Assembly: GCA_938045435.1 (NCBI GenBank) | Contig: CALIBA010000120.1 | Location: forward strand, 1-6,382 | Source: an uncultured Selenomonas sp. | GTDB taxonomy: Bacteria; Bacillota; Negativicutes; Selenomonadales; Selenomonadaceae | Length of the DNA: 6,382 nucleotides | Reading direction: 5' to 3' | Part shown: piece by piece, positions 6,145 through 6,382 of the stretch | How positions within the stretch are numbered: the first letter of the stretch is position 1 | How the letters are laid out: each line of letters starts with the position of its first letter | Notes under the pieces: model-generated | What the model saw: the letters and a program-made list of their open reading frames with translations, nothing else | Databases searched by the model: none | What the model was told of the DNA's origin: nothing | Translations under genes and position numbers: made by a program

Positions 6145-6345
6145 ATGATCATGCTGACGAAGTTCAACTCCAAGACGAATAAAAAAGGGGAGTTTGTCCT
6201 TAATGCAGAGATCATAGAGAGCATTGAGGAAACGCCGGATACCGTGGTGACGCTCACCAACGGGAAAAAGCTAATCGTCGAGGAGTCGATGGACGAGATT
6301 GTACGGCGTACGATAAAGTATCGTCGTGCGCTCCATCAAAATTAG
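6145..6345 (+). CDS. flbD: FlbD family flagellar small protein
   Basis: This 66-residue soluble protein belongs to the small FlbD (SwrD-like) family found with flagellar genes in Firmicutes and spirochaetes; SwrD in Bacillus supports flagellar motor power. It is not the Caulobacter transcription factor of the same name. The family pattern is clear: an N-terminal MI-x-LTKFN, then EFVLNAEIIESIEETPDTVVTL, then TNGKKLIVEES and a short charged C-terminal helix. The segment NSKTNKKGEF between the first strand and FVLNA looks a few residues longer than the usual N-G-x-x-F. Family members commonly sit between hook (flgE) and motor (motA/motB) genes; here the left neighbour is recO, so the gene stands apart from a flagellar operon on that side. 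Sigma-28-type expression is possible from the leader but not shown. Confidence 0.88.
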   Translation: MIMLTKFNSKTNKKGEFVLNAEIIESIEETPDTVVTLTNGKKLIVEESMDEIVRRTIKYRRALHQN

Positions 6346-6374
6346 TTGGCGAATTTCCATTCCTTTGGTATAAT
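6346..6374 (+). promoter_or_regulatory. Housekeeping-type promoter for a gene right of the window
   Basis: TTGGCG (6346-6351, four of six matches to TTGACA) is followed after exactly 17 bases by a perfect TATAAT (6369-6374). Transcription would begin around 6381 or just beyond and run rightward out of the window. The -35 box starts on the base after the flbD stop. This is the best sigma-70/sigma-A promoter in the window. Confidence 0.75.
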
Positions 6375-6378
6375 GGAA
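6355..6378. repeat. Inverted repeat overlapping the right-edge promoter
   Basis: TTCCATT (6355-6361) and AATGGAA (6372-6378) are perfect 7-base inverted arms separated by 10 bases. The right arm covers most of the TATAAT box and the left arm lies in the spacer. This is where a repressor would block RNA polymerase. There is no T-run after it, so it does not read as a terminator for flbD. An operator is an inference. Confidence 0.45.
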
Positions 6379-6382
6379 GGAA

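Noticed and set aside
6355..6378. The right-edge inverted repeat as an intrinsic terminator for flbD
   Set aside because: The stem has few GC pairs and no T-run follows; it overlaps a strong promoter, so an operator-like role fits better.
1..6382. Mobile element, CRISPR array, tRNA/rRNA or defence system
   Set aside because: No transposase or integrase motifs, no direct repeat series, no cloverleaf-like gaps; nearly all the sequence is explained by conserved housekeeping genes.

Overview
The window is a stretch of bacterial core chromosome. Every supported gene is on the + strand and packed tightly. The family mix suggests a Gram-negative-type Firmicute of the Negativicutes, with Selenomonas or a close relative as the best guess. 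The reasons are a PhoH-YbeY-Era-RecO cluster of the Firmicutes kind, a DUF502 membrane protein inside it, a FlbD-type flagellar small protein, and moderately GC-rich codon use. The genus is an inference from protein style and gene order, not a demonstrated identity.

Layout: (1) 1-1121 is the 3' three quarters or more of glmM (phosphoglucosamine mutase, cell-wall precursor synthesis), entering from the left edge. (2) 1126-2028 is a ten-helix EamA/DMT-family transporter that starts almost on the glmM stop. (3) 2029-2229 is a roughly 200-base gap with a coupled 21-codon ORF, a weak hairpin and several mini-ORFs, none convincing as a gene. (4) 2230-5946 is one compact block, phoH-ybeY-era-DUF502-recO, with ATGA overlaps at phoH/ybeY and ybeY/era and zero spacing at DUF502/recO. 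(5) 5947-6144 is an AT-rich leader with a sigma-28-like -10 element and a stem-loop. (6) 6145-6345 is flbD. (7) 6346-6382 carries a strong-looking housekeeping promoter facing right, overlapped by an inverted repeat, for a gene beyond the window.

Functionally, PhoH (YbeZ-like ATPase), YbeY (rRNA endonuclease) and Era (GTPase that binds the 3' end of 16S rRNA) form a ribosome-maturation set. RecO adds recombinational repair, and DUF502 is a membrane protein of unknown role. flbD ties the right edge to flagellar gene expression or motility.

I see no mobile element, CRISPR array, rRNA, tRNA or defence system, and no clearly new system. The points most worth checking are the flbD leader, the promoter and operator-like repeat at the right edge, and two family-motif departures: the Era KH loop and the DUF502 C-terminal motif.
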